Source: an uncultured Candidatus Peregrinibacteria bacterium
GTDB taxonomy: Bacteria > Patescibacteriota > Gracilibacteria > Peribacterales > Peribacteraceae
Assembly: GCA_903854335.1 (NCBI GenBank)
Contig: CAINVY010000011.1
Span: 67,007-101,264, forward strand
Direction: 5' to 3'
Length of the DNA stretch: 34,258 bases
The notes below the pieces were generated by a model, which was not told where the DNA came from, ran no database searches, and saw only the letters and a list, made by a program, of their open reading frames with translations. Position numbers and translations under genes: made by a program. The stretch's first letter is position 1. Every line of letters begins with the position of its first letter. Shown here one piece after another: positions 6,980-15,774 of the stretch.

Positions 6980-9900
6980 ATGTCACACAAACCCACATCA
7001 GATTCGGCATCGGGCGAAGCGCAAAAAGACCCAGAGGATGTCTTGCAGCAAATTTTAGGAAAGAACATCGATGCATTCGCGCTTCCCGCAGACGCGGAAC
7101 AATCTGCAGAGCGACTGCTTCGGACGTATGAGACCAAGCCCGCACTCGCGGAATGGGCGTATTTACTCAGGCGAGAAATTTATGACGTTCTGCAAGACGC
7201 ACGTCGCGGAGCTGGCACGCAATCCACACCCGTTGCCGGTACCGAAGGTGCAGGATCCGATGCCCAGAAACAACCCATGACGGTGGAAGAAGTTTTGCAG
7301 ACGTCGCCTGCTCTCCAGACACGGCTTGCCCTGTACCGAAAGCTTCTGCATCAAGAATTCGACAGCGATGCTGACGGGCCCATGCTTTCCTACATGGGAA
7401 AGCAGTGGCGACGGCACACGAAGGAACGCAGTTTGGTGAATGGCGAGTATGCGAAGGCGAGTAGTCTTCTCGCGGAGAAATCTGTGCTTGAAGAGCAGCT
7501 GACTGCCGTGCTTGGTCGCATGTTTTGCCACCGGAAAGGCGATCCCGATTCTCTGGATGTTGCCAAACGCTATGCTCTCGAGCAGGACATTGCTGAGATC
7601 GATAATAAAGTCGCGATCATCAGGCAGGAAAAGCCGGAGGTTGCTGCCCTCTTGCAGTACGATGAAATGCAGAAGCGGTTGCACGAGCATCACAACAGCG
7701 GTTTCATGCAATTCGTCAGTCGCCAGAGACTAATGAACAAACTTCTGAAAGGTTTGGTATCCACGAAACCTGCCGTCCTCATGCTCGGGGAATCCGGCGT
7801 GGGGAAAACCGCAGTGGCGAGAGAATTGGGGAAAGCAATCGGCGTTGATGTGATTTACAGCCTCCCCCCCGGCGACACGTCGGAGCCTGTGCAGAGACTC
7901 CTTGCGACAAAGGGGTGGGAAGGAAACAAGGACGTGTATCGATTTGGACCTTTGCTCCAGGCGATGACGGGATACGAAACGTCTGAGGACATGCAGCATG
8001 GGAAAAATCGGCATTCCGGGTGCATTTTCTTCGATGATGAATTTAACAAGCGTACGAGTACACAGCAGGCGCTCATTCTCAAGTTTGTGGCTGCTGCCAA
8101 ACCCGGGCAGGAAGTCGATGTTCCCGGCACTTCGTTGCGCGTCTTCGTGCAGCCGAAATTTGCCTATCTGGCGGCGGGCAATCCGCCGAGCACTCGCTAC
8201 GAACGGAATGAAACGCCGCTGGAAGCGTACCGCGAAGTGTCGAACAGATTGCTTCTCGATTATCTGGAGCAGACACCGGCGCAGCCGGAACTGTATGAGG
8301 CGATGGTTGCCGCCCTCCTCGATGAAAAAACGGGGCGTCTGCGAGTGGTGGGCGAGAATGATGTCATGCCGGGGTATCGCAAACTTCCTTTTCAAGAAAA
8401 GCAGGTACTGGAAACAGATCCAAAGGAATGTGGGGTCATTTGGAACTTCGCCAACGCATGGAAGCAGACGCTGCTTGCATTTTCGCACCAGCCGACGGAA
8501 TTTCATAAGCTCTATCCCGCTGCCGCTCCCAGTACGTACCATCTTGATAAGATCATTTTGGACATTGGAAAAGTGTTGCAGTGGCTTCGCGATTTTAAAT
8601 TGGATCGACGAGCGCAGAGACGAGGCATTAAATGTTTTCTTCAAGAGAAACTCACCGATGAGCTGGAAGGACAGGTACATGCTACAGATGCCGAAAAGCG
8701 TCTTTTTGCAGACTATTTCAGAGCGCACGGCATTCTTGTGGAGAGACCTTCACCAAATGACTACCGTCCATCGCAGCCGAGCGTCCTGACACCCGTGCAG
8801 GTCGGTTATCTCTTTCCGCAGGTACCGCGACCCGGCAGCAAAGAAAAACAAAAACTCGAGTCTCCAAAGGGCAAATCGGCGCTCCTACCCGATGGATCGG
8901 AAGTACGATACGAGCCCGAAGCCTACCCCGTCGGGCGCATTATCTTTGTGCCGGGTGACAGTGTGAAGCTTAAGAATGGACAGGAAGCAGTGTACGTAGG
9001 ATCTGTGGAGGCAGATGCGAATAAGCGATTGCTTGTCCGACTCGCAGACAGCCAATTGAATAGGGTTATAGAATTCAGTGAGATCGATGGAAAAGCGACA
9101 CTCGCACTTATGAAAGGTATATCGGAGGTGGTCGAGGATCCGCGTCTCCAAGAAGTCAAAGACATTATCGAAAAGGGTGGGGGTACCTTCTACGGTCCGC
9201 AGTCTCTGACCGCGATGGGGTTGAAAGCGCCGGAAACTCTTCCTCCTCTCCCACCGCGGAAAGTCATCGAGCGCTACGCCGCTCTTGGATTTGATTTGAG
9301 GCTTCAGGTGTCCACAACTCCGGATGGCAAAGACCTCACTTTTGCAATGATGAATTCCATGCTGCAAAAGAAGCTCGATGAGCTCCCGGATACTTCCCCC
9401 CCCGCAGGTCGTATTCTTTATAAGGACGAAAACAGAGACAGCACAAAAAAACTGCCTCAATTGTTTTACAGCAAGGCAAGGGTCTCGACCTGCTGGGCTT
9501 TCACTTCCGGCCTGAAGACGCGCGGATGTGAACATGGACTACTCAAAGATCCCACAAGACCACAAAATTATTGTCGACAAGCACCCAATCTCATTAATTT
9601 CATCAAGCAACTCATGCCAAAGGAGACTCTATGGCAAAGAGGGTTGCGGATGATTATGAGATCAAGAGATGCAGAAAGAGACCTTCTCCAGAGTGCCGTG
9701 AAGGAGCGCAATGTAAAAGCGACGTACTATGGCGCCAAAAGGCGTGAGCTTGATCCAGAGGATTTTAGTAAGGAACAAAATGAAAGTGTTGCTCGCCTTG
9801 CCATCAATCAGTTGTTTCGCGCCGAAGCGCAGGACGTTCTCTTCTGCTTTGCTCAGACATTTCTCAATAGTCCTGCGAACCAGCGAGAGCGACTGATAGA

Positions 9901-10072
9901 TAATTCCGTTGCCTGGACGAATACGCGCACTGAGCGTGGTAACTTCGTTGGCATTGGTGCGTTCATTCCCACCGGTGCGAATATCCTGACGACAGCATTT
10001 AACCGTGAATTTTGGAGTAGTTGGGGTTCTGGAATCTTCCTCTCTCGGAAGTTTGGTGTCGGTCAATCTTGA
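6980..10072 (+). CDS. Large MoxR-like AAA+ ATPase
   Basis: A 1030-residue protein, about three times the length of ordinary MoxR ATPases. An N-terminal helical region (1-255) precedes one AAA+ module. The module has Walker A GESGVGKT (270-277), Walker B IFFDDEF (349-355), sensor-1 Asn401 in AAGNPP and a probable arginine finger Arg423 in SNRLL. The wording around Walker B and sensor 1 (DDEFNK, AAGNPP) is MoxR-like. Residues about 645-705 look like a small beta-barrel (VPGDSVKLKNGQEAVYVG), and about 320 more residues to the end are unrecognised. No membrane segment is seen. It starts 6 bases after the TGase-VWA stop and surely works with it. Possible roles are metal-cofactor insertion, complex assembly or defence; the sequence does not choose among them. 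Confidence 0.85.
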   Translation: MSHKPTSDSASGEAQKDPEDVLQQILGKNIDAFALPADAEQSAERLLRTYETKPALAEWAYLLRREIYDVLQDARRGAGTQSTPVAGTEGAGSDAQKQPMTVEEVLQTSPALQTRLALYRKLLHQEFDSDADGPMLSYMGKQWRRHTKERSLVNGEYAKASSLLAEKSVLEEQLTAVLGRMFCHRKGDPDSLDVAKRYALEQDIAEIDNKVAIIRQEKPEVAALLQYDEMQKRLHEHHNSGFMQFVSRQRLMNKLLKGLVSTKPAVLMLGESGVGKTAVARELGKAIGVDVIYSLPPGDTSEPVQRLLATKGWEGNKDVYRFGPLLQAMTGYETSEDMQHGKNRHSGCIFFDDEFNKRTSTQQALILKFVAAAKPGQEVDVPGTSLRVFVQPKFAYLAAGNPPSTRYERNETPLEAYREVSNRLLLDYLEQTPAQPELYEAMVAALLDEKTGRLRVVGENDVMPGYRKLPFQEKQVLETDPKECGVIWNFANAWKQTLLAFSHQPTEFHKLYPAAAPSTYHLDKIILDIGKVLQWLRDFKLDRRAQRRGIKCFLQEKLTDELEGQVHATDAEKRLFADYFRAHGILVERPSPNDYRPSQPSVLTPVQVGYLFPQVPRPGSKEKQKLESPKGKSALLPDGSEVRYEPEAYPVGRIIFVPGDSVKLKNGQEAVYVGSVEADANKRLLVRLADSQLNRVIEFSEIDGKATLALMKGISEVVEDPRLQEVKDIIEKGGGTFYGPQSLTAMGLKAPETLPPLPPRKVIERYAALGFDLRLQVSTTPDGKDLTFAMMNSMLQKKLDELPDTSPPAGRILYKDENRDSTKKLPQLFYSKARVSTCWAFTSGLKTRGCEHGLLKDPTRPQNYCRQAPNLINFIKQLMPKETLWQRGLRMIMRSRDAERDLLQSAVKERNVKATYYGAKRRELDPEDFSKEQNESVARLAINQLFRAEAQDVLFCFAQTFLNSPANQRERLIDNSVAWTNTRTERGNFVGIGAFIPTGANILTTAFNREFWSSWGSGIFLSRKFGVGQS

Positions 10073-10108
10073 AGACACAGATCTCTTCTCTGGCGCAAGT
10101 CTCGCATG

Positions 10109-10798
10109 TTACAACGGAAGCAGCCGGATATTGATCAGGGCGCTTCGGGCTACGTGATACTGAGGCAGGACGTGTTCCACTTCGTTCCAGAATGCAGCAG
10201 AGTGATTGCGGACTTTGCGATGCGTCAGTTCATGGATGATCACGTATTGAAGGAGTGGTGGCGGGAGAAAGAGGAGAGCGGCATTGATTGAGATGTCCCC
10301 CCGAGAGGTACAGCTGCCCCATTGGGTCGTCATGTACGAGAGGCGGACGGAGCGTACCCCGACCCCGATGAACGCGTCATTCACTTCCCGCAGGCGTGAC
10401 CGAATGTGCGGGAGTTCTTCCTTGCAGAGGAGTGTCCAGAGCTTTCGATGGAGGGCGCGGCGGTTGGTTGAGGGCGCGACTGTGATTGCCCATCCTTCGG
10501 CGATTCTCTTCGTCCGCGTCTTCGTTCCCGCCGTGAGGAGGAAGCGGTACGCGCGTCCCTGCGTCACGGCGAACGAAAGGTCGTGTTCTCCGTCGAGCAA
10601 CGCCTGAAACGGGCGGATGGATTCTTTCTTCCGTTCGCGCAAAACGGCTCGATGCATGCGTCTCAGGAGATTCTCGATATGTTCCTGCTCTTGGAGAACG
10701 GAGAGGTTACGGGCAAGGCGGATGACGATGGTGTCCTGCTCCAAGACAGCCCGTGAATGTCTGTTGCGCGTTCTCTCGATGCGGTGTTTCGGCTGCAT
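10109..10798 (-). CDS. YgjP-like zinc metallopeptidase
   Basis: A 229-residue protein with a C-terminal YgjP/SprT-like (M48-related, DUF45) domain. The zinc motif is HELTH (His189, Glu190, His193), followed by RNHSAAFWNEVEHVLP, where His199 is the likely third ligand. The preceding SYMTTQWGSCTSRGDISIN stretch matches the family's W-G-S-C-(T/S) motif. The N-terminal half (HDLSFAVTQGRAYRFLLT) fits the usual beta-rich start. The ATG at 10798 lies 4 bases after the stop of the upstream gene, so it is the last gene of the HMG-CoA reductase operon. Its biological substrate is unknown for the whole family. It converges with the AAA+ gene, leaving 36 bases between them. Confidence 0.85.
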   Translation of the reverse strand: MQPKHRIERTRNRHSRAVLEQDTIVIRLARNLSVLQEQEHIENLLRRMHRAVLRERKKESIRPFQALLDGEHDLSFAVTQGRAYRFLLTAGTKTRTKRIAEGWAITVAPSTNRRALHRKLWTLLCKEELPHIRSRLREVNDAFIGVGVRSVRLSYMTTQWGSCTSRGDISINAALLFLPPPLLQYVIIHELTHRKVRNHSAAFWNEVEHVLPQYHVARSALINIRLLPL

Positions 10799-10802
10799 CG
10801 GT

Positions 10803-11450
10803 TCAAGAGGCGGAGCCCCCGTCCGCGCCCGGCAATTCGTCAAACTGCAGGAAGCGGAAGGTGGAGAGAATCTGTTCCGGTTCGGTCAAGATTGCCTCGG
10901 GATCCACCAGATGCGCCTGTTTCGCGGAGTCGAACTCCCCGGCGCTCGTGCGAATCGTTGCGCGGACCATGATGTAGTTCCCCGAGTCCTCATGGAGAGG
11001 GAAATCGCGGATGAAGAGGTAGGTCGAGCTGAGACTGCCATCATCGTTCGTGAAGTTCGGCGTTGCGAGGGCGTAGACCTGCCGGTCGGCGACCTTCCAT
11101 CCCGCCTGACGCATATCGGGGAGCAGTTCCTTCTTGAGCGATCCGCGGATCTTCTCCAGTGTAATTTCATTGTGCGATATTCCGTTGGTGATATTCAGGA
11201 TGCTGCTTCCCGTCTCCTCTTGCAGGACATAGGACGATGGATAGCGGAACGAAAATCCCTGTTTCGCAGAGCTGTACATCTTCCATGAGGTGGCATCCAC
11301 CTGGGTGGCGCAGCGGATCATGGGGCGGGGATCCGTTAGCGGCCCAAGAAAGGACAAGAGCGAAGCGCCCGTACGGGCATAGAAGGCCAGGATCAGGCAG
11401 AAGACGATGCCGAAGGCGATACCGGAGAAGAAGGTGGAGGATTTATTCAT
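10803..11450 (-). CDS. Membrane-anchored hypothetical protein (215 aa)
   Basis: The N-terminus has one strong hydrophobic segment (FFSGIAFGIVFCLILAFYA, residues about 7-25) acting as an uncleaved anchor or signal. A soluble extracytoplasmic domain follows. That domain contains KQGFSFRYPSSYVL, a phrase typical of PsbP-like or lipoprotein-like beta domains in small-genome bacteria, but I do not assign a family. The ATG at 11450 overlaps the stop of the DUF35 fusion gene by 4 bases, indicating translational coupling inside the operon. No link to isoprenoid synthesis is evident. Confidence 0.75.
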   Translation of the reverse strand: MNKSSTFFSGIAFGIVFCLILAFYARTGASLLSFLGPLTDPRPMIRCATQVDATSWKMYSSAKQGFSFRYPSSYVLQEETGSSILNITNGISHNEITLEKIRGSLKKELLPDMRQAGWKVADRQVYALATPNFTNDDGSLSSTYLFIRDFPLHEDSGNYIMVRATIRTSAGEFDSAKQAHLVDPEAILTEPEQILSTFRFLQFDELPGADGGSAS

Positions 11451-12385
11451 AGTGAGGTGCGCGGATTGTAGCCTGAACTCTCCGGCGTCGGGAGATGTTT
11501 TCGAAGGGACGCGACGACGGTGTCGAGGTCGCCGTTGACCAGGATGCGGTCGAAAAGATCCTTTCGTTCTCTGAGGAATGCGAGTTCGCTCTCGGCGTGC
11601 TTGAGGGAGCGACGGATGAATTCTTCACTGCGGTCTCCTTTCTTGAGGAGCCTTCGAAGCAAGTGACTGAGCATTGTGCGCTTGCTGCGCCCGGGCGGGA
11701 GCAGGCCGAAGGAGAGCAGCGAGCGTCTTCCGTAGTGCGCGGCGAGCTCCTGCAATAGATGCGTTTCGGTGATCACGACGGGCAGTTTCCCTTTCTTCCA
11801 AATGCGTTCGATGTCCGATGCGCGGTATCCGTACCAACATTCTTCGTCCCCGTCGGTCGTCGCATGCGCCATGGCGACAATCTCTCCTTTGCGCTTCAGT
11901 TCCGTGAACGCGCGCTTGGTGAGGCAATGTGTGCGCTCATCCTTTCGCATGCGCCGTTCACACGTTTTGAGGATCGGCACGGCTTCTGCGTAGTCGGCGG
12001 TCATGCGCAGGAGGAGACGACTCACCGTCGTCCTACCGACGCCCGTGGGTCCCGTGAGGGCGAGAATGTATCCGGGAAAGACCTGCATCGGTGCCGTCTT
12101 CTCCTGGAGCGACTCGAAGCTCACATCGTAGATGCGCAGTCCTTCGGCATTCACGGACTGGAGGCGCATGCGTGGATGGACGGATGAGCCGATGGGAAGG
12201 GGAGCGGTGAGTGGGGCGATGATGCGGGACTGGTCCTCTAGCTGGATCAGCGCGATGTGCCGCGGATGATGACCCATGCGGGAGGGCGGGTGCGCGAGCG
12301 TCGTGCATGCCAAGACTGTTCCATCCTGGAGCTTTGCGGAGAGGCGTTTCTGGGCGCGATGGATGATGGGAGAGGTGTCAGGCAT
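11447..12385 (-). CDS. DUF35 OB-fold fused to guanylate-kinase-like domain
   Basis: A 312-residue two-domain protein. Residues about 15-92 match the OB-fold of DUF35 acyl-CoA-associated proteins: GTVLACTTLAHPP, then HIALIQLED, then PIGSSVHPRMR, then LRIYDVSFE. The zinc ribbon that normally precedes this fold is absent. Residues about 103-300 resemble guanylate kinase: P-loop GPTGVGRTT (112-120), WYGYRASDIERIWKKGK, and a C-terminal FIRRSLKHAESEL...FDRILVNGDLD pattern. The P-loop Lys is replaced by Arg118 and the usual S-x-TTR-x-x-R nucleotide-binding motif is degenerate (CERRMRKDER), so activity is doubtful. The start overlaps the thiolase stop by 8 bases. In archaea a DUF35 protein bridges thiolase and HMG-CoA synthase; the context says this domain does the same here. 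The role of the kinase-like half is unknown. Confidence 0.75.
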   Translation of the reverse strand: MPDTSPIIHRAQKRLSAKLQDGTVLACTTLAHPPSRMGHHPRHIALIQLEDQSRIIAPLTAPLPIGSSVHPRMRLQSVNAEGLRIYDVSFESLQEKTAPMQVFPGYILALTGPTGVGRTTVSRLLLRMTADYAEAVPILKTCERRMRKDERTHCLTKRAFTELKRKGEIVAMAHATTDGDEECWYGYRASDIERIWKKGKLPVVITETHLLQELAAHYGRRSLLSFGLLPPGRSKRTMLSHLLRRLLKKGDRSEEFIRRSLKHAESELAFLRERKDLFDRILVNGDLDTVVASLRKHLPTPESSGYNPRTSL

Positions 12386-13508
12386 GGGTGTGTTCCAGGA
12401 TATGGATGCCGCAGGTGGCCGCAGCGCCTCCGAAATTGTGTGCTAAGCCGAATCGTTCTCCGCTCTTGCACAGTGCCTTCGCGACATCAATGACTTGTTT
12501 GATTCCGGTGGCGGCGACGGGATGGCCGCACCCCTTCAGACCGCCGCTCTCATTCACGAGGATCTCCGCGTCGCTCTTGCGCTTGTAGAGTCGGCGATAG
12601 ATATCGACGCCGTGTCCGGGATCGGCGAAGCCGAGGTCTTCCAGGTTGATGAGCGCGGCAATGGAGAAGCAGTCGTGCGTCTCGAGGAAACGGATGTCCG
12701 ATAGCTTGATTCTCGCTTCTAAGAGAGCCTTTTCCGATGCCTCTTTGGTCGCGGGGAACGTGGTGATGGACGGCCGGTGTGTGAGACTCAGCGTATCTGC
12801 TGCGATCTGCGATGCCGCGATGCGGATGGTGCTTCCATGCTCCGTCGAGAGGATGCATGCTGCCGCGCCGTCGGAGATGGGCGAACAGTCGAGGAGGCGC
12901 AGGGGATCGGCGACGAGCGCGCTCTCGGAAACCGTCTCGGGCGAAATCTCCGATCGAAATTGTGCGAAGGGATTCTCTTTCGATCGTGCGTGGTGAACGG
13001 CGCTCACGAGGCTGAGATCCTCGCGCCGAAGTCCGTACTCGTACATGTACCGGCTTGCGATGAGGCCGAAGATGCCGGGGAAAGTGAGACCGGACGGTCG
13101 ATCCGCTTCGGCGTCCGCCGCTCCCATGAGCGCTTGCGCGATCACATCGGGAGAGACGTCCGTCATCTTCTCGGCACCGACGACGAGCACCGTCTTCGCT
13201 CGTCCGCTCTCGAGGAATGCGCAGGCCGTGTGGAGCGCCAGGGAGCCGGACGCGCAGGCCGATTCCACGCGTATCGCAGGTGGGCGGTGCGGCAGCAAGG
13301 ACGAAGCGAGCGATCCCAATTGCGCCTGGTCGCTCCCGATTTCCCCGAGCATGTTGCCGACGATGATCAGGTCGATATCGAGCGCGGTGCAGGGCGAGGA
13401 GGTGATGGCCGTGTCGATTGCTTCGCTCATGAGATCACTGAGACTCTTGTCCCAATGCTCGCCGAAGCGAGTTTGTCCCATGCCGCTGAGGAAAATTTCA
13501 CGTTGCAT
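12378..13508 (-). CDS. Archaeal-type acetyl-CoA acetyltransferase (thiolase)
   Basis: Condenses two acetyl-CoA to acetoacetyl-CoA, the first step of the mevalonate pathway. The 376-residue protein is of the SCP-x/archaeal thiolase type, shorter than classical thiolases. Cys84 in VESACASGSLALH is the nucleophile. LETHDCFSIAALINLEDLGF and SGGLKGCGHPVAATG supply the other active-site motifs, with His in GHP. It starts 3 bases after the HMG-CoA synthase stop and overlaps the DUF35 fusion gene downstream. This is the arrangement seen for the archaeal thiolase/HMG-CoA synthase/DUF35 complex, in which the unfavourable condensation is coupled to the next step. Confidence 0.88.
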   Translation of the reverse strand: MQREIFLSGMGQTRFGEHWDKSLSDLMSEAIDTAITSSPCTALDIDLIIVGNMLGEIGSDQAQLGSLASSLLPHRPPAIRVESACASGSLALHTACAFLESGRAKTVLVVGAEKMTDVSPDVIAQALMGAADAEADRPSGLTFPGIFGLIASRYMYEYGLRREDLSLVSAVHHARSKENPFAQFRSEISPETVSESALVADPLRLLDCSPISDGAAACILSTEHGSTIRIAASQIAADTLSLTHRPSITTFPATKEASEKALLEARIKLSDIRFLETHDCFSIAALINLEDLGFADPGHGVDIYRRLYKRKSDAEILVNESGGLKGCGHPVAATGIKQVIDVAKALCKSGERFGLAHNFGGAAATCGIHILEHTHA

Positions 13509-13511
13509 GAT

Positions 13512-14543
13512 TCAGGCCTGGAGGATGCCGCAGTGTTCGAGGTACTGGTCGTAGGAGAGTTCTTCCAGGGGGCGAGTATCCGGCGAAAGTGGCACGCCGT
13601 CACGCAGCATTGTGAGGAGGAAGGCGTCCGATCCCGATCCCGATCCGTACGAAATGAGAAGGATTCTCTCGTCTTTCTTCGCCGCTTGCAGTACGGAGAC
13701 AAGCCCAAGAAGCGAACAGGCGCTGTAGGTATTGCCGATGTCTGTCACGATGAAACCGGACTGGATCTGTTCTTTGGAAAATCCGAATTCCTTCGCGATC
13801 GCGCGAGGAAACTTGGCGTTGGGCATGTGGAGGACGATGTGAGAGAGATCCTTCGGATCGGTTTTCGTCGTTTCGAGGATTCCGCGAAGCGCCGTGCGTA
13901 CGTGGTGGAAGTACGCCGGTTCCCCCGTGAATCTCCCCGCATGATGCGGAAATTTCTCCTCCGATGGACGCCAGAAATCGGGCGTGTCGGTGGTGAAGGA
14001 GAGCGTTGCGTCAATCCTGCAGAGAGCGTGCGGGGATTTTTCCGAACCGACGATCACTGCTGCGGCACCTGCTGCAGCCGTATACTCGAGCGCGTCTCCG
14101 GGTCGTCCCTGGGCCGTATCCGTCCCAATCGCCATGCCGTACGCAATCTGTCCACTCCTCACAAAACTATCAACGATCTGCATGCCGGCGGTTCCCGCCT
14201 TGCAGGCAAATTCGAGATCTGCCGCGAAGCAGAATGGATCAAGTTCGAGGGCGGAGGCGAGCATGGAGCTTGTCGGCTTCACTGCGTAGGGATGACTTTC
14301 TGATCCCACGTAGATCGCGGAGATTTGTGTCGGCTTGATGCCGGCCATATCAATTGCTTGCTTGCTCGCTTCGAATGCCATCGTGAAACTGTCCTCGCCT
14401 TTCCCCGGAACGGTCTTCCACGCGATGCCGAGTGCTTTCGTCACTTCCGCGCCGCTTTGTCCCCACCGCTTCGCGATCTCTTCCAGGCGAATCCTGTAGT
14501 GCGGAACGTATTTCCCGAAGCCGACAATGGCCGCCGTGGGCAT
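13512..14543 (-). CDS. Hydroxymethylglutaryl-CoA synthase, archaeal type
   Basis: Joins acetoacetyl-CoA and acetyl-CoA to HMG-CoA. The 343-residue length and start (AIVGFGKYVPHYRI) are those of the archaeal subfamily, shorter than the Firmicute and eukaryotic enzymes. The catalytic Cys114 lies in LEFACKAGTAGMQIV; GKGEDSFTMA carries the conserved acidic residue; VLHMPNAKFPRA contains the active-site His. It is the second gene of a minus-strand operon, 51 bases after HMG-CoA reductase and 3 bases before the thiolase. It has its own extended -10 box 7 bases before the ATG. No Shine-Dalgarno is present. Confidence 0.92.
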   Translation of the reverse strand: MPTAAIVGFGKYVPHYRIRLEEIAKRWGQSGAEVTKALGIAWKTVPGKGEDSFTMAFEASKQAIDMAGIKPTQISAIYVGSESHPYAVKPTSSMLASALELDPFCFAADLEFACKAGTAGMQIVDSFVRSGQIAYGMAIGTDTAQGRPGDALEYTAAAGAAAVIVGSEKSPHALCRIDATLSFTTDTPDFWRPSEEKFPHHAGRFTGEPAYFHHVRTALRGILETTKTDPKDLSHIVLHMPNAKFPRAIAKEFGFSKEQIQSGFIVTDIGNTYSACSLLGLVSVLQAAKKDERILLISYGSGSGSDAFLLTMLRDGVPLSPDTRPLEELSYDQYLEHCGILQA

Positions 14544-14550
14544 CGGCAGA

Positions 14551-14559
14551 ATTGTAGCA
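14551..14559 (-). promoter_or_regulatory. Extended -10 box of HMG-CoA synthase
   Basis: On the minus strand this reads TGCTACAAT and ends 7 bases before the HMG-CoA synthase ATG at 14543. No good -35 is seen. It would give a leaderless mRNA starting at or next to the start codon. Confidence 0.5.
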
Positions 14560-14594
14560 GAAGAAAGCGCACCATTGATGAGGAAATCCCCGAT

Positions 14595-15767
14595 TTATTG
14601 ACGTTTTCTAGCGAGTTTTTTGTGTGCGGATGCGAGTGTGTGACTTGCCTGTGCTGCGAGGAGCGAGACTTCGCCGGCGAGGACGGCGGCCGCGAAGGAT
14701 TCGGCTAATTGCGCTTGGGGTTTGAGAGAGGCTTTGGGATGAAGTAGCAGCGTGAGGCAGTCGGATTGTGACGGTAGGGAAATGCCGCCGCCCCGCACGC
14801 CGAGGAGCAAGGCCGGGAGGTCGACGTGTACGCGCAAGCCGTCTCCTTCTCGCGTGACGGTGGTGTCCGCGAGGGAGCCTTCGACCGTGTGAGCGGCGTC
14901 CTGGCCCGTTGCGATCAGGAGTGCCGCGACGATGTTTGCGACGTGGAGATTGCGACCGAGAGCGCCTGCAATCGTCGAGCCTGCTTCGAGCTTCGCCGTC
15001 GCCACTTCCGCCATATCAGATGCATTTGACTTGAGTACTTCCTCGATCGTTTTTGCATCGAGGAATGTCTCGGCGCAGGCGCTATATCCTCGTCCTTTCT
15101 CCTTCGTTCGCACACTTGGTTTCTTATCCGAATCCACGTTCCCTGCCACCGTCACAAAATGCGCTTCGCAGTCCTTCGCCCGGGCTTCGATCCATTGTCC
15201 GCAAGCTTCTGCGGCGATCGTCACCATGTTCATGCCCATGGCTTCGTCCGTATCGCAGCGAAGCGTGAGGAAGACGAATGGCGCGGATACATCGATATCG
15301 AAGCCCAATACTTTCAAATGTGCACTTGTCCCCTCGGCTTCCTGTGTCCACTCCTTCTCGTTATTTCTCAGCCACTCGCTGAACTCTTCCCCGCTTGAGG
15401 GGATGCGAAACGCAAGAGAGCGCGTCATACCTCGGTGTATCGATGACGTTTTGACCCCGACGGCCGAGAGCGCTTTGCATCCGCGATTGACGCTCGCCAC
15501 AAGCGCGGCTTCTGTGGTGGCCAACGGCAAATGGACGTTGCATGTTTCTCCCGAACTGAATGTCACGAGGAGGGGGCCGGCGTACCCGATGGGAACCGAC
15601 ACACAACCGATCATCTGCTCGCAATTTCGCTCATCGGCGGATCCGATAACATCTGTGTGCGCAGTCAGGTGGGGGAGTACAATGCCAAGCTCTTGCTCGA
15701 CCCGCTGTCGTCTTTCCGTGCAGCGTTCCTGCGCATCGAGGCCCGGTGGAAGTGTACGGAGATCCAT
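14595..15767 (-). CDS. hmgA: HMG-CoA reductase, class I
   Basis: Reduces HMG-CoA to mevalonate with NADPH, the committed step of the pathway. The 390-residue soluble protein lacks the eukaryotic membrane domain. Catalytic residues are present in class I context: Glu86 (PLATTEAALVAS), Lys215/216 (DSDKKPS), Asp290 (ATGQDAAHTVEGS) and His382 near the C-terminus (SHTLASAHKKL). The cofactor motif DEAMGMNM is at 174-181. The N-terminal dimerisation motif (ERNCEQMIGCVSVPIGYAGPL without its last residue) is recognisable. It heads the minus-strand operon and is divergent from a GHMP kinase gene with only 23 bases between the two ATGs. A TACACT box ends 7 bases upstream of this ATG. Confidence 0.95.
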   Translation of the reverse strand: MDLRTLPPGLDAQERCTERRQRVEQELGIVLPHLTAHTDVIGSADERNCEQMIGCVSVPIGYAGPLLVTFSSGETCNVHLPLATTEAALVASVNRGCKALSAVGVKTSSIHRGMTRSLAFRIPSSGEEFSEWLRNNEKEWTQEAEGTSAHLKVLGFDIDVSAPFVFLTLRCDTDEAMGMNMVTIAAEACGQWIEARAKDCEAHFVTVAGNVDSDKKPSVRTKEKGRGYSACAETFLDAKTIEEVLKSNASDMAEVATAKLEAGSTIAGALGRNLHVANIVAALLIATGQDAAHTVEGSLADTTVTREGDGLRVHVDLPALLLGVRGGGISLPSQSDCLTLLLHPKASLKPQAQLAESFAAAVLAGEVSLLAAQASHTLASAHKKLARKRQ

Positions 15768-15774
15768 CGCAAGC

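Noticed and set aside
12777-14303. Long plus-strand ORF of 508 codons
   Set aside because: It lies opposite the thiolase and HMG-CoA synthase genes, which have full family motifs; its translation is Arg/Glu-rich with no recognisable domain. It is a shadow of GC-rich codons.
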